A stretch of DNA of 64,000 nucleotides from Paractinoplanes aksuensis (GCF_024137025.1 NZ_JAMYJR010000003.1:186001-250000); one strand, 5' to 3'. Shown: positions 1 to 12,551, counted from the stretch's first letter. Numbers and translations: made by a program. Notes: generated by a model not told the origin, from the letters alone.

Positions 1-817
1 TCCCGATCTCGTCCGCCGTCCACGGGTCGCGGCCCCACCACCCGGGCGCGGCCTCGCTCACCTCGCCGGCCAGCAACTTCTCGAGCAGACCAGACCTTTC
101 CCGTACGCCGCCCGGCGTGCCTTCGAGCAGCACGGCCAGCTCGCCCGTGGCGGTGTCGATCTCGATCGCGGTCGGCGCCACCTGGGCGGCCAGGATCGCC
201 GGCACGGCCTGAGCCGGTGCCGTCGTGCGCACGTACGCCGCAGCGGCCGGCCGCGGATGCAGCCGGAACACGCATTCGGTGATCAGCCCGAGCGTCCCGT
301 ACGACCCGGTGTAGAGCTTGCCCAGGTCGTAGCCCGCGACGTTCTTGACCACCTTGCCGCCCGCCTTGGCCACCACCCCGTCGGGCCGGACGACGGTGAT
401 GCCGATCAGTAGGTCACGTGCCGTGCCGTAGTGCAGCCGCCGCGGCCCACTGGCCCCGGTCGCCACCACCCCGCCGACGGTCGCCCCCGGCGCGGCGTCG
501 ATGGCCAGCTGCTGATCACCGAGCGCGAGCTCGTCGAGCGGCGTGCCCGCGCCGAGCACGGTGATCAGGTCACCCGCCGCATGCTCGACCACCCCGGCCA
601 GCCGCCGCGTGTCGATGATCAGGTCGAGCGCCCGCGGGGAAGGCCCCCAATGAATCTTGGTGCCGCCACCCCGCACGACCACGGTCAGGTCACCAGCCGC
701 CGCGACCAGCGCCGCCGCCTCGGCCGTCGAGGCCGGTGAGGCGACCAGCCGCGCCGGCACCCCACCGACATGGTCGTCGTCCCCGGCCGGCCGGGTCAGC
801 TCGTCGAGCGCCCCCAT
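1..817 (-). CDS. glcE: Glycolate oxidase FAD-binding subunit GlcE (C-terminus beyond window)
   Basis: Reading leftward from an ATG at 817, the frame stays open to the window edge, giving about 272 residues, so the gene is partial at its 3' end. The product has the FAD-binding type 4 fold: a VVRGGGTKIHWG segment near the N-terminus, then GATVGGVVATGASGPRRL and KNVAGYDLGKLYTGSYGTLG, all typical of GlcE. In the glycolate oxidase complex (GlcD, GlcE and the iron-sulfur GlcF) it helps oxidise glycolate to glyoxylate with FAD at the membrane. The start codon overlaps the stop of a small upstream ORF (TGATG), and a GGAGG lies just upstream, so translation is probably coupled. glcF would be expected to the left but is not visible. 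Family assignment is secure; the exact substrate (glycolate, lactate or another 2-hydroxyacid) is inferred. Confidence 0.85.
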   Translation of the reverse strand, partial: MGALDELTRPAGDDDHVGGVPARLVASPASTAEAAALVAAAGDLTVVVRGGGTKIHWGPSPRALDLIIDTRRLAGVVEHAAGDLITVLGAGTPLDELALGDQQLAIDAAPGATVGGVVATGASGPRRLHYGTARDLLIGITVVRPDGVVAKAGGKVVKNVAGYDLGKLYTGSYGTLGLITECVFRLHPRPAAAAYVRTTAPAQAVPAILAAQVAPTAIEIDTATGELAVLLEGTPGGVRERSGLLEKLLAGEVSEAAPGWWGRDPWTADEIG

Positions 818-1095
818 CAGAACCTCCCGGCCAGGACGCCGCCGGCGGTGGGCGGGTCGACCTGCCCGATCGGGATGACGGAGGCGGCGGACGTGTCGAC
901 GTCCCCGACCGAAACGCCGGGGGCGGTGAATGGGCCGAGGCCGCTGGCCCGGGCGCGGGGAGGGGTGAGCGGGTCGAGGTTGCCGGGTCGCGCGGACGGA
1001 GGGGGGAGCGCACTGCGGTCGCCGGCCCAGTTGGGGGAGGGGGTGAGCACGCCGAGGCCGCCGAACAGGGCGCGGGAGACGATGAGCGCGCCCAT
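817..1095 (-). CDS. Small proline-rich hypothetical ORF wedged between glcD and glcE
   Basis: A 92-codon frame begins at an ATG overlapping the glcD stop and ends at a TGA overlapping the glcE start. It begins MGALIVSRALFGGLG and continues as a Pro/Ala/Gly-rich chain without a recognisable domain, signal peptide or catalytic motif. Its first residues, MGAL, are the same as those of GlcE, and the DNA at the two junctions is nearly identical over about 14 bases (TGATGGGCGCGCTC against TGATGGGGGCGCTC). This suggests the segment arose by insertion or duplication at the original glcD/glcE junction while keeping translational coupling at both ends. It may be a genuine small protein or only a translated spacer; no function is proposed. 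Confidence 0.4.
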   Translation of the reverse strand: MGALIVSRALFGGLGVLTPSPNWAGDRSALPPPSARPGNLDPLTPPRARASGLGPFTAPGVSVGDVDTSAASVIPIGQVDPPTAGGVLAGRF

Positions 1096-2543
1096 CAAAA
1101 AACTTCCACGCCTGGGAAGCGGGCCGCGAGGTCGCCGCCGGGGCGCTCGCCGCACAAGCGGGGTGCCGGGAAGACCTTGCCCGGGTTGGACAGGTGGTCG
1201 GGGTCGAAGGCGCAGCGCACCAGCTGCATCGTGTCGAGGTCGTCCTCGCCGTACATGCGGGGCATGTATTTCGCCTTGTCCAGGCCCACGCCGTGCTCGC
1301 CGGTGATCGAGCCGCCGTACTCGATGCAGAGGTCGATGATCGCGCCGGAGACCGTCTCGGCCCGCTCGGCCTCGCCCTCGACCCGGGCGTCGAACAGCAC
1401 CAGGGGGTGCAGGTTGCCGTCGCCCGCATGGAAGACGTTGGCCACCCGGACGCCGTGCGAGTCGGCCACGTCGCTGATGCGGCGCAGCACCTCGGGCAGC
1501 GCGGTGCGGGGGATCACCCCGTCCTGCACGATGTAGTCGGGGCTGATCCGGCCGACCGCGGCGAAGGCCGACTTGCGGCCCTTCCAGAACAGGGCGCGTT
1601 CCGCCTCGTCGGCCGCGATGCGGATCTCGAACGCGCCCTCGCCCCGGCACAGCGCGGTGACCTCGGTGAACTGGGCCTCGACCTCGGGGGCGGGCCCGTC
1701 GAGCTCGACGATCAGCACGGCCGCCGCCCCCGGCGGATAACCACAGGCGACAGCGGCCTCGGCCGCCTCGATGGCCAGCGCGTCCATCATCTCGATGGCG
1801 GCCGGCACCACCCCGGCCGCGATGATCGCCGAGGTGGCCGCCCCGGCCGCGTCGATGCTGGGGAAGGCCGCGAGCAGCGTGCGCACCGACTCGGGCAACC
1901 GGGTCAGTTTGACCGTCACCTCGGTCGCCACGCCGAGCGTGCCCTCGGACCCGACGAACGCGCCGATCAGGTCGTAACCCGGCGGGTCGAGGGCCCGGCC
2001 GCCCAGCCGCACCAGCTCGCCGTCGGGGGTGACGATCTGCAGGCCGGTGACGTGGTTGGTGGTGAAGCCGTACTTGAGGCAGTGGGCGCCGCCCGAGTTC
2101 TCGGCCACGTTGCCGCCGATCGAGCAGATCTGCTGGCTGGACGGATCGGGCGCGTAGTAGTAGCCGTGCGGGGTGGCGGCCCGGGTGACCTGCAGGTTGA
2201 TCACCCCGGGCTCGACCACGGCCCGCTCGTCGGCCGGGGCGATCTCGAGGATGCGGCGCATCTGGGCGGTGACGATCAGGACGCCCTCGGCGTGGGGCAG
2301 GGCGCCGCCGGACAGCCCGGTGCCCGAGCCGCGGGCCACGAACGGCACCCCGGCCTCGGCGCAGGCCCGGACCACGGTGGCGACCTGACCCGCGGTGTGC
2401 GGCAGCACGACCAGGGCCGGGACGACCTTGTAGTGGGCGAGCCCGTCGCACTCGTACGTCCGGAGCTCTTGCCGGTCGGTCACGACCTGCTCAGCGCCCA
2501 GTTCGGCGGCCAGCCGCCGGGCGAGTGCGTCGATGTCCGCCAT
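1095..2543 (-). CDS. glcD: Glycolate oxidase subunit GlcD (FAD-linked oxidase)
   Basis: About 482 residues, the usual GlcD length. The N-terminal half is an FAD-binding type 4 domain with the signature ARGSGTGLSGGALP. The C-terminal half is the FAD-linked oxidase C domain with VFHAGDGNLHPLVLFD and TGEHGVGLDKAKYM, all hallmarks of GlcD and D-lactate dehydrogenase-type flavoproteins that oxidise 2-hydroxyacids. I prefer the ATG at 2543 (MADIDALARRLAAELG). An in-frame ATG at 2573 would add ten poorly conserved residues and lies close to the divergent lipoprotein gene. The gene stops in a TGATG overlap with the next small ORF, so the set is one operon. GlcD plus GlcE supports glycolate oxidase; a lactate-type role cannot be excluded. 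Confidence 0.9.
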   Translation of the reverse strand: MADIDALARRLAAELGAEQVVTDRQELRTYECDGLAHYKVVPALVVLPHTAGQVATVVRACAEAGVPFVARGSGTGLSGGALPHAEGVLIVTAQMRRILEIAPADERAVVEPGVINLQVTRAATPHGYYYAPDPSSQQICSIGGNVAENSGGAHCLKYGFTTNHVTGLQIVTPDGELVRLGGRALDPPGYDLIGAFVGSEGTLGVATEVTVKLTRLPESVRTLLAAFPSIDAAGAATSAIIAAGVVPAAIEMMDALAIEAAEAAVACGYPPGAAAVLIVELDGPAPEVEAQFTEVTALCRGEGAFEIRIAADEAERALFWKGRKSAFAAVGRISPDYIVQDGVIPRTALPEVLRRISDVADSHGVRVANVFHAGDGNLHPLVLFDARVEGEAERAETVSGAIIDLCIEYGGSITGEHGVGLDKAKYMPRMYGEDDLDTMQLVRCAFDPDHLSNPGKVFPAPRLCGERPGGDLAARFPGVEVF

Positions 2544-2662
2544 GAAACGGACCCTATCCCGAGGGTCCGACATTCGTCACCGAGAGTCTTCCGATCTGTG
2601 CCGGTGCGTAGTAGTTCCGCCATCGTGGCCGGGCCCGCTCACCGGTCTGGCACGATGGCCCG

Positions 2663-3358
2663 ATGTTCGTGACCGGAAGAGTTGCCCGCCTGGCCGCGGT
2701 GGCGGTGGCCGCCCTGCTCGGGGCGGCCGGATGCTCGTCGGACGACGAGCCGGCGCCGGAGCCGACCGGGCTGATCGCGGTGACCACCATGCGCGGCGCG
2801 CTGCTGCAGGCGGCCGAGATCGGCCCGACCTGGCAACCACCGGCCTCGCCCCCCGACAACGCCAAGCTGGTGAGCATCTGCGGCGGCACGACAGCCGGTC
2901 CCACGGTGCCGCCGGGGGGCGAGGTGGTGGCGTCGTCCTTCGTGGACGAGGGACAGAAGGGCGCGCAGACGCTCGACCAGACCGCGCTGGTCTTCGGCGA
3001 CGCGACGCTGGCGACGGCCGCCCACACGGCGCTGCGGGCGGTGGCCGACGGCTGCGAGGCCAACCTGTCGGTGCCGGCCACCGTCAACGACAACAAGGCC
3101 GAACCGGCGTACACCGAATCTGTCGAGATCAAAACGTTGGACGAGGCCGGCTGGAAGGGCTTCGTGGTGATCCGCCACAAGACGTACGACAAGGCCCACC
3201 CGGGCTCGGCGGACACCGCCGTCGCGGTGTTGAACAGCCGAAACGTCGTTCTGGTGGACCAGTACGCGCTCTACCGGCTGGGCACCGCGAGCGCCGCCTC
3301 GAACTTCGACGCCGACTGGCAGAAGCTGGTTGGCACGGTCGTTCAACGTGTCGGATAG
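2663..3358 (+). CDS. Putative secreted lipoprotein, sensor-domain-like
   Basis: 231 residues. The N-terminus is a lipoprotein signal peptide: a basic start, a hydrophobic stretch AAVAVAALLGAAG and lipobox Cys24 followed by SSDDEPAPEP, a typical flexible tether. The mature part has paired cysteines (in LVSICGG and VADGCEANL) and a layout (LLQAAEIGPTW..., then alternating beta segments ending in a DADWQKLV helix) that resembles extracytoplasmic PknH-like sensor domains of actinobacterial lipoproteins. That resemblance is from pattern only. It is divergent from glcD and has no obvious operon partner. It is probably anchored on the outer face of the membrane; ligand and role are unknown. Confidence 0.65.
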   Translation: MFVTGRVARLAAVAVAALLGAAGCSSDDEPAPEPTGLIAVTTMRGALLQAAEIGPTWQPPASPPDNAKLVSICGGTTAGPTVPPGGEVVASSFVDEGQKGAQTLDQTALVFGDATLATAAHTALRAVADGCEANLSVPATVNDNKAEPAYTESVEIKTLDEAGWKGFVVIRHKTYDKAHPGSADTAVAVLNSRNVVLVDQYALYRLGTASAASNFDADWQKLVGTVVQRVG

Positions 3359-3462
3359 CCGGGCGGGATAGACACGACGGCCTGGTGTCGTCTAATGTTC
3401 CGAGTGCGCCGTTGCGAGTTCTTCCCCCGTGGAATTCGCAGCGGCGTCTTACTGTCTCGGCC

Positions 3463-4662
3463 CTAGTCGGTGTTTACCGGCAGGGTGTCGAAGCCGCGGA
3501 TCGTCAGGCTGTCGCGCCTCTCCGCCCCCTCCACCCGCCGCAACCCCGGCAGCCGTTCGAGCAGCCGCGGAAAAGCGATCTGCGCCTCGAGCCGGGCCAT
3601 CGGCGCGCCCAGGCAGTAGTGGATGCCCCCGCCGAACGACAGCGACGCGTTGTCGGTGCGGCCCAGGTCGAGCCGGTCGGGGTCGGTGAAGCGGCGCGGG
3701 TCGCGGTTGGCGGCGCCGGTGTAGGCCACGATCCGCTGCCCCGGTTCCAGGGTCACGCCGGCGACAGTGGAGGGCTCGAGCACCGTACGGTCGATGTTCT
3801 GCACCGGCGAGTCGAAGCGGAGCAGTTCCTCGACCGCGGCGGCCGGGTCGGCCAGCAGGGCGTCCCGCTGCCCGGGATGGTCGAGCAGCGCCGCCAGCCC
3901 GTTCGAGAGCAGGTTGGTGGTCGTCTCGAAACCGGCCGCGAACAGCAGCCCAGCCATGGTCAGCAACTCGTCGCCGGTGAGCCGGTCGCCCGCCTCCTCG
4001 TGCTCGACCATGGCGCTCATCAGGTCGCCGCGGGGGTGCCGGCGCCGCTCGGCGGCCAGCCCGGCCAGGTAGTCGCGGACCGCCTGGGCCGCCGGGTCGG
4101 CCTTGAGCAGCACCTCGGGGGTGATCTCGTCGAGCACCGCCGACCAGTCCTGCACCAGGTGCTGGAACTGGGCCCGGTCGGCCTCGGGGACGCCCAGGAG
4201 CTCGCTGATCACGTTGCAGGGCAGGGGAAACGCGAACACGGAGACGAAGTCGGCGGTGCCCGCGGCGGCCATCGCCTCGATCATCTCGTCGATCATGCGG
4301 GTCGTGGCCGGGCGCAGCTCCTGCACCCGGCGCACGGTGAAGCCGGAGCTGACCAGCCGCCGCAGCCGGGTGTGATCGGGCGGATTGATGCCGAGCAGGC
4401 TGGTGAAGTACCCGTACAGCGCCGGGTGCTCGGCCCAGTCGGCCAGGCCCAGGTGCGGCAGCAGCTCGACCGGCATCTTGCCGAGCTTGTGATCCCGGGA
4501 GACGGACTGGCACTCGGTGAACCGGGTCACGATCAACGTGCCGTCGGCGTCGCGCAGCACGGGGCCCAGCTCACGGAGCCTCGTGTAATGGCCGTAGGGA
4601 TCCTCGCGCCCCACCATGGTGGTGAGCTCGTCCAACAAGGCGGAAACTTCGCGACCTTCCAC
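3463..4662 (-). CDS. Cytochrome P450
   Basis: A bacterial class I P450 of about 399 residues when started from the GTG at 4662 (VEGREVSALLDEL). A TTG at 4713 would give 416 residues but adds sequence atypical for the family. Visible landmarks are the I-helix oxygen-activation motif LLFAAGFETTTN, the K-helix ExxR (EELLRF), and the heme loop FGGGIHYCLGAPMARLEA with thiolate ligand Cys350. P450s need ferredoxin and a reductase, neither of which is adjacent. No biosynthetic neighbours indicate a substrate, so it could be an orphan detoxification or tailoring hydroxylase. It is divergent from the EspR-like regulator gene, separated by about 215 bp that could hold promoters for both. Confidence 0.92.
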   Translation of the reverse strand: MEGREVSALLDELTTMVGREDPYGHYTRLRELGPVLRDADGTLIVTRFTECQSVSRDHKLGKMPVELLPHLGLADWAEHPALYGYFTSLLGINPPDHTRLRRLVSSGFTVRRVQELRPATTRMIDEMIEAMAAAGTADFVSVFAFPLPCNVISELLGVPEADRAQFQHLVQDWSAVLDEITPEVLLKADPAAQAVRDYLAGLAAERRRHPRGDLMSAMVEHEEAGDRLTGDELLTMAGLLFAAGFETTTNLLSNGLAALLDHPGQRDALLADPAAAVEELLRFDSPVQNIDRTVLEPSTVAGVTLEPGQRIVAYTGAANRDPRRFTDPDRLDLGRTDNASLSFGGGIHYCLGAPMARLEAQIAFPRLLERLPGLRRVEGAERRDSLTIRGFDTLPVNTD

Positions 4663-4730
4663 AATGCTCGCCACAACTTGGACGATACAAGTTCGCGGCT
4701 GCGAGCAGTACAAGGCGACTTTTCGGGCTC

Positions 4731-4759
4731 TTGAGCAGCGGGATCCCGTGTTCTAGGCT
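4731..4759 (+). promoter_or_regulatory. Candidate sigma-70 promoter upstream of EspR-like regulator
   Basis: TTGAGC at 4731-4736 and TAGGCT at 4754-4759 are separated by exactly 17 bases, a good fit to the actinobacterial housekeeping promoter (TTGAC and TAGNNT). Transcription would start near 4766, leaving a 5' leader of about 113 bases before the GTG at 4879. This is a pattern match only. Confidence 0.4.
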
Positions 4760-4878
4760 GCTACGGGTCCGTCAACGTCAGTTTATGGCGCCTGCATCGG
4801 GGGATGTGCATGGACGAGAGGCTCGCGTCCCTGCTCATGGCGTCGTAAGCTGCGTGTTGACCAACGGGGAGGAGGGGC

Positions 4879-5292
4879 GTGGTGGGCGCCTTCTCCATCG
4901 CCGGCCGCCTGGACAGGCTGTTCAAACAGCTACGGCCCGAGCCGAGTTACATGGCCGTGGCTGAGGCCGTCCGGGCCGAGCAGGCCGTGTCGATCTCGCA
5001 CACGTACATCTGGCAGTTGCGCACCGGGCGCCGGGACAACCCGACGATCCAGCATCTGACCGCGCTGGCCACCTACTTCGGCGTGCCGGTGTCGTACTTC
5101 ATCGACGACGACCAGACGACCCGCATCGACTCGCAGCTCGACCTGCTGCGGACCATCCGCGACGCCGGGGTCACCGAGCTCGCGCTCCGGGCGGCCGACG
5201 TGTCGCCGCGCGGCCGCGACACGATCAGCGAGCTGATCCAGAGGGTGTGGGAGTCCGAGAAGGGCCTGCGAGACCGCGGCTCACCCGGCTGA
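4879..5292 (+). CDS. EspR-like XRE-family DNA-binding regulator
   Basis: 137 residues starting from GTG preceded by GGAGGAGGGG. The N-terminal helix-turn-helix contains SHTYIWQLRTGRRDNPT followed by LTALATYFGVPVSYFIDDD. The C-terminal half, with LDLLRTIRDAGVTELALRA, matches the layout of mycobacterial EspR: an HTH with an N-terminal helix, then a C-terminal helical dimerisation domain. EspR regulates ESX-1 and acts as a nucleoid-associated protein; nothing from ESX is visible here. Its gene converges on the membrane-protein/metallopeptidase pair, and its last 68 bases overlap the 3' end of the membrane-protein gene on the opposite strand. Grouping of an XRE regulator with these two gene types is common in actinobacteria, so it probably controls or works with them. 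Confidence 0.75.
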   Translation: MVGAFSIAGRLDRLFKQLRPEPSYMAVAEAVRAEQAVSISHTYIWQLRTGRRDNPTIQHLTALATYFGVPVSYFIDDDQTTRIDSQLDLLRTIRDAGVTELALRAADVSPRGRDTISELIQRVWESEKGLRDRGSPG

Positions 5293-6298
5293 GCCAGGCC
5301 ACCTCGTCGGCCATGGCCGGGCCCACCGGCGCCCACGAACCGGGCTCGGCCAGCGGGTTCGTGGCCGCCCGGCGTTGCAGGGCCTCGACGATGGCGGCCG
5401 CCTCCTCGGCCGGCGACGGGCCGTGCGGGGCCGCGTACGGGCGCAGGGCCAGCATGCCGTCGCGGATCTCGATGACCCGGCGGTAGAGGCGCAGGTGCAC
5501 GTCGTCGACGCCGGCCAGCTCGATCACGGCCCGCCGTGGCGTGAAAAGGATCACTTCGGGGAAGGCGTCGCGCATCGCCTTCCAGAGCGGGCGCAGCACG
5601 ACCAGCGAGCGATAGGCCTCGTACGCGGCCCGGGCCCGCCGTGTGGCCGGCACCAGCAGGCCGGCGATCGTCAGGATGAGCCCGCTGGTCTGCGTGGTCC
5701 GGCCGATCGGCTCGACGGTCGAGAAGTCGATGTGGGTGCCGAGGTTGTGGACGAGGATGAGGCTGCCCTTGATCGCGGCGTAGGCGGCCACCAGCGCGGT
5801 GCCGGTCGAGGTCACGCGTAGTCCGGCCCGCGGCAGCCCGGCGGGTGCTTCGCCGCTGATCCGCCAGAACAGCATCGACGTGGTCACCAGCACCGTGCCC
5901 AGGTAGGCCTCGAGCACCACCCAGTAGCCGACGACGGCCCAGCCCTGCTCGGTGGCCAGCAGGTCGGCCTCGGTGTCGATGCCGTGGGCGAGCACGTCGA
6001 GCCCGCACAGCGCCACCAGCACGATCACCAGCAGGGCCAGCTGCCGGGCCCGGACGCCGGTGTGGGTGACCAGCGCGATGAAGCGCAGCAGGAAATAGGC
6101 CGACGTCACGCCGAGCAGGTGGGGCAGGATCGGCACCGCCAGCTCGGCCGCGATCGGTCCGAACGACACGGTCTTGGCCAGCGCGATCGCGCACACCGCG
6201 GCCCACAGCGCGCGCTGCCGGGAGTCGCGCCAGAGCGTCGGGATCCGGATGACGGTCGCGCCCCACAGCAGTGCCAGGAGCGCGACGTCGAGGATCAT
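5225..6298 (-). CDS. MAB_1171c-like multi-pass membrane protein
   Basis: 357 residues from the ATG at 6298, which overlaps the stop of the metallopeptidase gene (ATGA). The first about 230 residues contain roughly six or seven hydrophobic segments, for example ILDVALLALLWGATVIRI, LALLVIVLVALCGLDVLAHG and SGLILTIAGLLVPA. A soluble C-terminal tail of about 130 residues follows (LVVLRPLWKAMRDAFPEV and a helix EEAAAIVEALQRRA). This layout is that of the putative transporter family named after MAB_1171c, usually found next to an ImmA-type peptidase and an XRE regulator in actinobacteria. Substrate and function are not established. Translation is probably coupled to the peptidase. The 3' end runs 68 bases antisense to the convergent EspR-like gene. 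Confidence 0.7.
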   Translation of the reverse strand: MILDVALLALLWGATVIRIPTLWRDSRQRALWAAVCAIALAKTVSFGPIAAELAVPILPHLLGVTSAYFLLRFIALVTHTGVRARQLALLVIVLVALCGLDVLAHGIDTEADLLATEQGWAVVGYWVVLEAYLGTVLVTTSMLFWRISGEAPAGLPRAGLRVTSTGTALVAAYAAIKGSLILVHNLGTHIDFSTVEPIGRTTQTSGLILTIAGLLVPATRRARAAYEAYRSLVVLRPLWKAMRDAFPEVILFTPRRAVIELAGVDDVHLRLYRRVIEIRDGMLALRPYAAPHGPSPAEEAAAIVEALQRRAATNPLAEPGSWAPVGPAMADEVAWLSRVSRGLAGPSRTPTPSGSAR

Positions 6299-6771
6299 TC
6301 GAAGCCCAGCGCGTCGGCCACCCGGCCGAGCGTCGTGCGCGGCCCGCGGGCGGAGCGGCCGCGGATCAGCGAGGCCATCATCTCGGCCTCGCGCTCCTGC
6401 GCGTCGGTGTAGGCGACCCGGCCCAGCATGCGCCGCACGGCGCCCGGCTCGAGATCGGGGAACAGCCGGGCCAGCGCGGCGTCGGCCCCCGAGTGTCCGC
6501 AGAGGATGTGCGACAGCTCGTGCAGCACGATGTGCTCGGCGTGCAGCGGCGACGTGCCGGGGTCGAAGAAGACATGGTCGGCCCGCTCGGTGCCGATCCA
6601 CAACCCGCACGGGGCCTCGGCGCTGAGCCCGGGGACGGGCCGGCGGATCAGCGGGCGGCCGCGGCGGGCCGCCACCTCGTCGCAGAACTGGTCGAGGTCG
6701 AAGGGGTCGGGCACGCGCAGGCCACGCAGCTTCTTCTCGCACCGGCGCCGGAGTCCCTCCACCGCGGCCAC
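6295..6771 (-). CDS. ImmA/IrrE-like zinc metallopeptidase (toxin-type annotation in relatives)
   Basis: 158 residues from a GTG at 6771 (VAAVEGLRRR). The centre carries the zincin motif HELSH within IVLHELSHILCGHSG, where the two His and Glu form the active site, and a downstream acidic helix AQEREAEMMASLI that may supply the third ligand. The fold resembles small intracellular ImmA/IrrE-type peptidases that cleave HTH repressors; in several actinobacterial annotations this gene type is called a toxin component. It lies upstream of, and overlaps, the membrane-protein gene and faces an EspR-like HTH gene, so cleavage of that regulator is an attractive but untested idea. Confidence 0.65.
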   Translation of the reverse strand: MAAVEGLRRRCEKKLRGLRVPDPFDLDQFCDEVAARRGRPLIRRPVPGLSAEAPCGLWIGTERADHVFFDPGTSPLHAEHIVLHELSHILCGHSGADAALARLFPDLEPGAVRRMLGRVAYTDAQEREAEMMASLIRGRSARGPRTTLGRVADALGFE

Positions 6772-6951
6772 GCTACTCGACCGCCCCGCTGCGCGGAACT
6801 GCGCGGAGAAAGCGCTTACCGAACAGCGGGTGTCTAACGCCTGTGGAATACCCCACCGGACTGTTAACTATTCGGTGATCGTCTGCTTAGCCTTACGAAC
6901 CTTGGGGCAGAAACCAGTTCGGCCGAGGATTCAAAACCGGAGGTGGCTGCG

Positions 6952-9642
<2,691 letters not shown>

Positions 9643-9655
9643 TTCGTCGGTTTCG

Positions 9656-9696
9656 CCCCGGGATCGGCACCCACTGTTCGGGTGCGGATCCCGGGG
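9656..9696 (+). terminator. GC-rich hairpin after ppdK
   Basis: Ten bases (9656-9665) pair with 9687-9696, and a further six (9667-9672) pair with 9680-9685, closing a seven-base loop with one G-G mismatch. No T-tract follows, as is common for terminators in high-GC actinobacteria. It sits 14 bases after the ppdK stop. Confidence 0.6.
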
Positions 9697-9773
9697 AGGA
9701 CTCAAATTCGCCGCAGGTCAGGTCTAGCGTCGGGGTCGTTCCGCAGTCGTTCCAGCAGCCAAGGGAGTCTGTG

Positions 9774-9974
9774 ATGGCGTCTCAGCTCAACCCCTACCTG
9801 ACCTTCGACGGCACCGCCCGCGAGGCCATGGAGTTCTACCGCTCGGTCCTCGGCGGCGACCTCAAGGTCAACACGTTCGGCGAGTTCGGCAAGCAGATGT
9901 GGGGCGACGTCTACGGCCAGCTCGTCGACAAGTTCGGCGTGCCCTGGATGGTCAACGTGGTCGCCCCGCACTGA
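9774..9974 (+). pseudogene. PhnB-like VOC-fold protein with in-frame internal deletion
   Basis: The 66-residue product joins the standard N-terminus of PhnB-like proteins of the glyoxalase/bleomycin-resistance (VOC) superfamily (MASQLNPYLTFDGTAREAM, then EFYRSVLGGDLKVNTFGEFG) directly to their standard C-terminus (KQMWGDVYGQLVDKFGVPWM, then VNVVAP). Normal members are about 135-140 residues, so roughly 70 central residues, including most of the metal and substrate cleft, are missing, yet the frame is intact. The start is the ATG at 9774 after AAGGGAG. It is most likely a deletion remnant, or less likely a functional minimal half-fold. An assembly error could also produce this. Downstream is the convergent DUF732-like gene. 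Confidence 0.7.
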
Positions 9975-9989
9975 GGACGCGCGTCCGGC

Positions 9990-10376
9990 TCAGCTGCCCT
10001 TCGAGGCCGACGGGCCGCAGAGGTGGGTCTTGGCGATGGCCACGACCTTCTGCGCCGTCTTGGCGTCCACCTGGAACAGGTCGATCGCGTCGATGACGGT
10101 CTCGCTCGTGGTCATGCCGTTGGTGAAGTCGACGCAGAGGTTGTAGCCGTTGTCGATCGCGGCCTGCTTGTCCGCGGTGAGCTTGGTGTCGAGCGAGGCC
10201 AGCGCGCCCAGGTACTTCTCGTCGTCGCCCTTGGGCAGGCTGTTCTCGGCCGCCTGCTTCTCGGCCTCGACGAAGGCCGCCTTCGACGACTTGTCGTCGT
10301 CCGAGCAGGCGCTGAGTGTTCCCAGGCCGGTCAGCGCGACCAGAACAGTGCCCACCACGGCCAGACGTGCCCCCAC
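9990..10376 (-). CDS. DUF732-like secreted lipoprotein
   Basis: 128 residues from the GTG at 10376, supported by a GAGGGGGA ribosome site; the open frame extends upstream but that part is not protein-like. The N-terminus is a lipoprotein signal (VGARLAVVGTVLVALTGLG followed by lipobox LSAC) with an acidic SDDDKSSK tether. The mature helical part has two cysteines, one in NGYNLCVDF and one in AKTHLCG, spaced as in the small DUF732 family of actinobacterial exported proteins, where they likely form a disulfide. Function is unknown. It shares a strand with recQ 122 bp upstream but is probably independently expressed. Confidence 0.65.
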   Translation of the reverse strand: MGARLAVVGTVLVALTGLGTLSACSDDDKSSKAAFVEAEKQAAENSLPKGDDEKYLGALASLDTKLTADKQAAIDNGYNLCVDFTNGMTTSETVIDAIDLFQVDAKTAQKVVAIAKTHLCGPSASKGS

Positions 10377-10498
10377 GGTGCGTCCCCCTCGTTCCCGTGT
10401 CGAAGCGATCTTCACGCTCCGTACCGCAGGCACGGTACGGGGCCCGCGCCAGCCCCGGCCACCGTCACCCGGCCGACTTTCCCGGCCAATCGGCCAGG

Positions 10499-12475
<1,977 letters not shown>

Positions 12476-12516
12476 CCCGCGACAGTACAGAGAAACGCGT
12501 CGCCCGTGCGAAGCCC

Positions 12517-12542
12517 TGTGGACAGCGGCGAATTGTGGATAA
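12517..12542 (-). promoter_or_regulatory. Two DnaA-box-like nonamers upstream of recQ
   Basis: On the minus strand the sequence reads TTATCCACA (12542-12534), a perfect classical DnaA box, and CTGTCCACA (12525-12517), one base from the actinobacterial box TTGTCCACA. They are 17 bases apart in the same orientation, 42-67 bases upstream of the recQ start and within the 76 bp gap after the phosphatase gene. DnaA control of a helicase gene would be plausible; binding is not shown. Confidence 0.4.
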
Positions 12543-12551
12543 CCCGCGTCA

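Noticed and set aside
817..2451. 544-codon minus-strand frame spanning most of glcD
   Set aside because: It is in the wrong frame over glcD (Arg/Gly-rich shadow); only its last 92 codons, beginning at 1095, are considered as the small wedged ORF.
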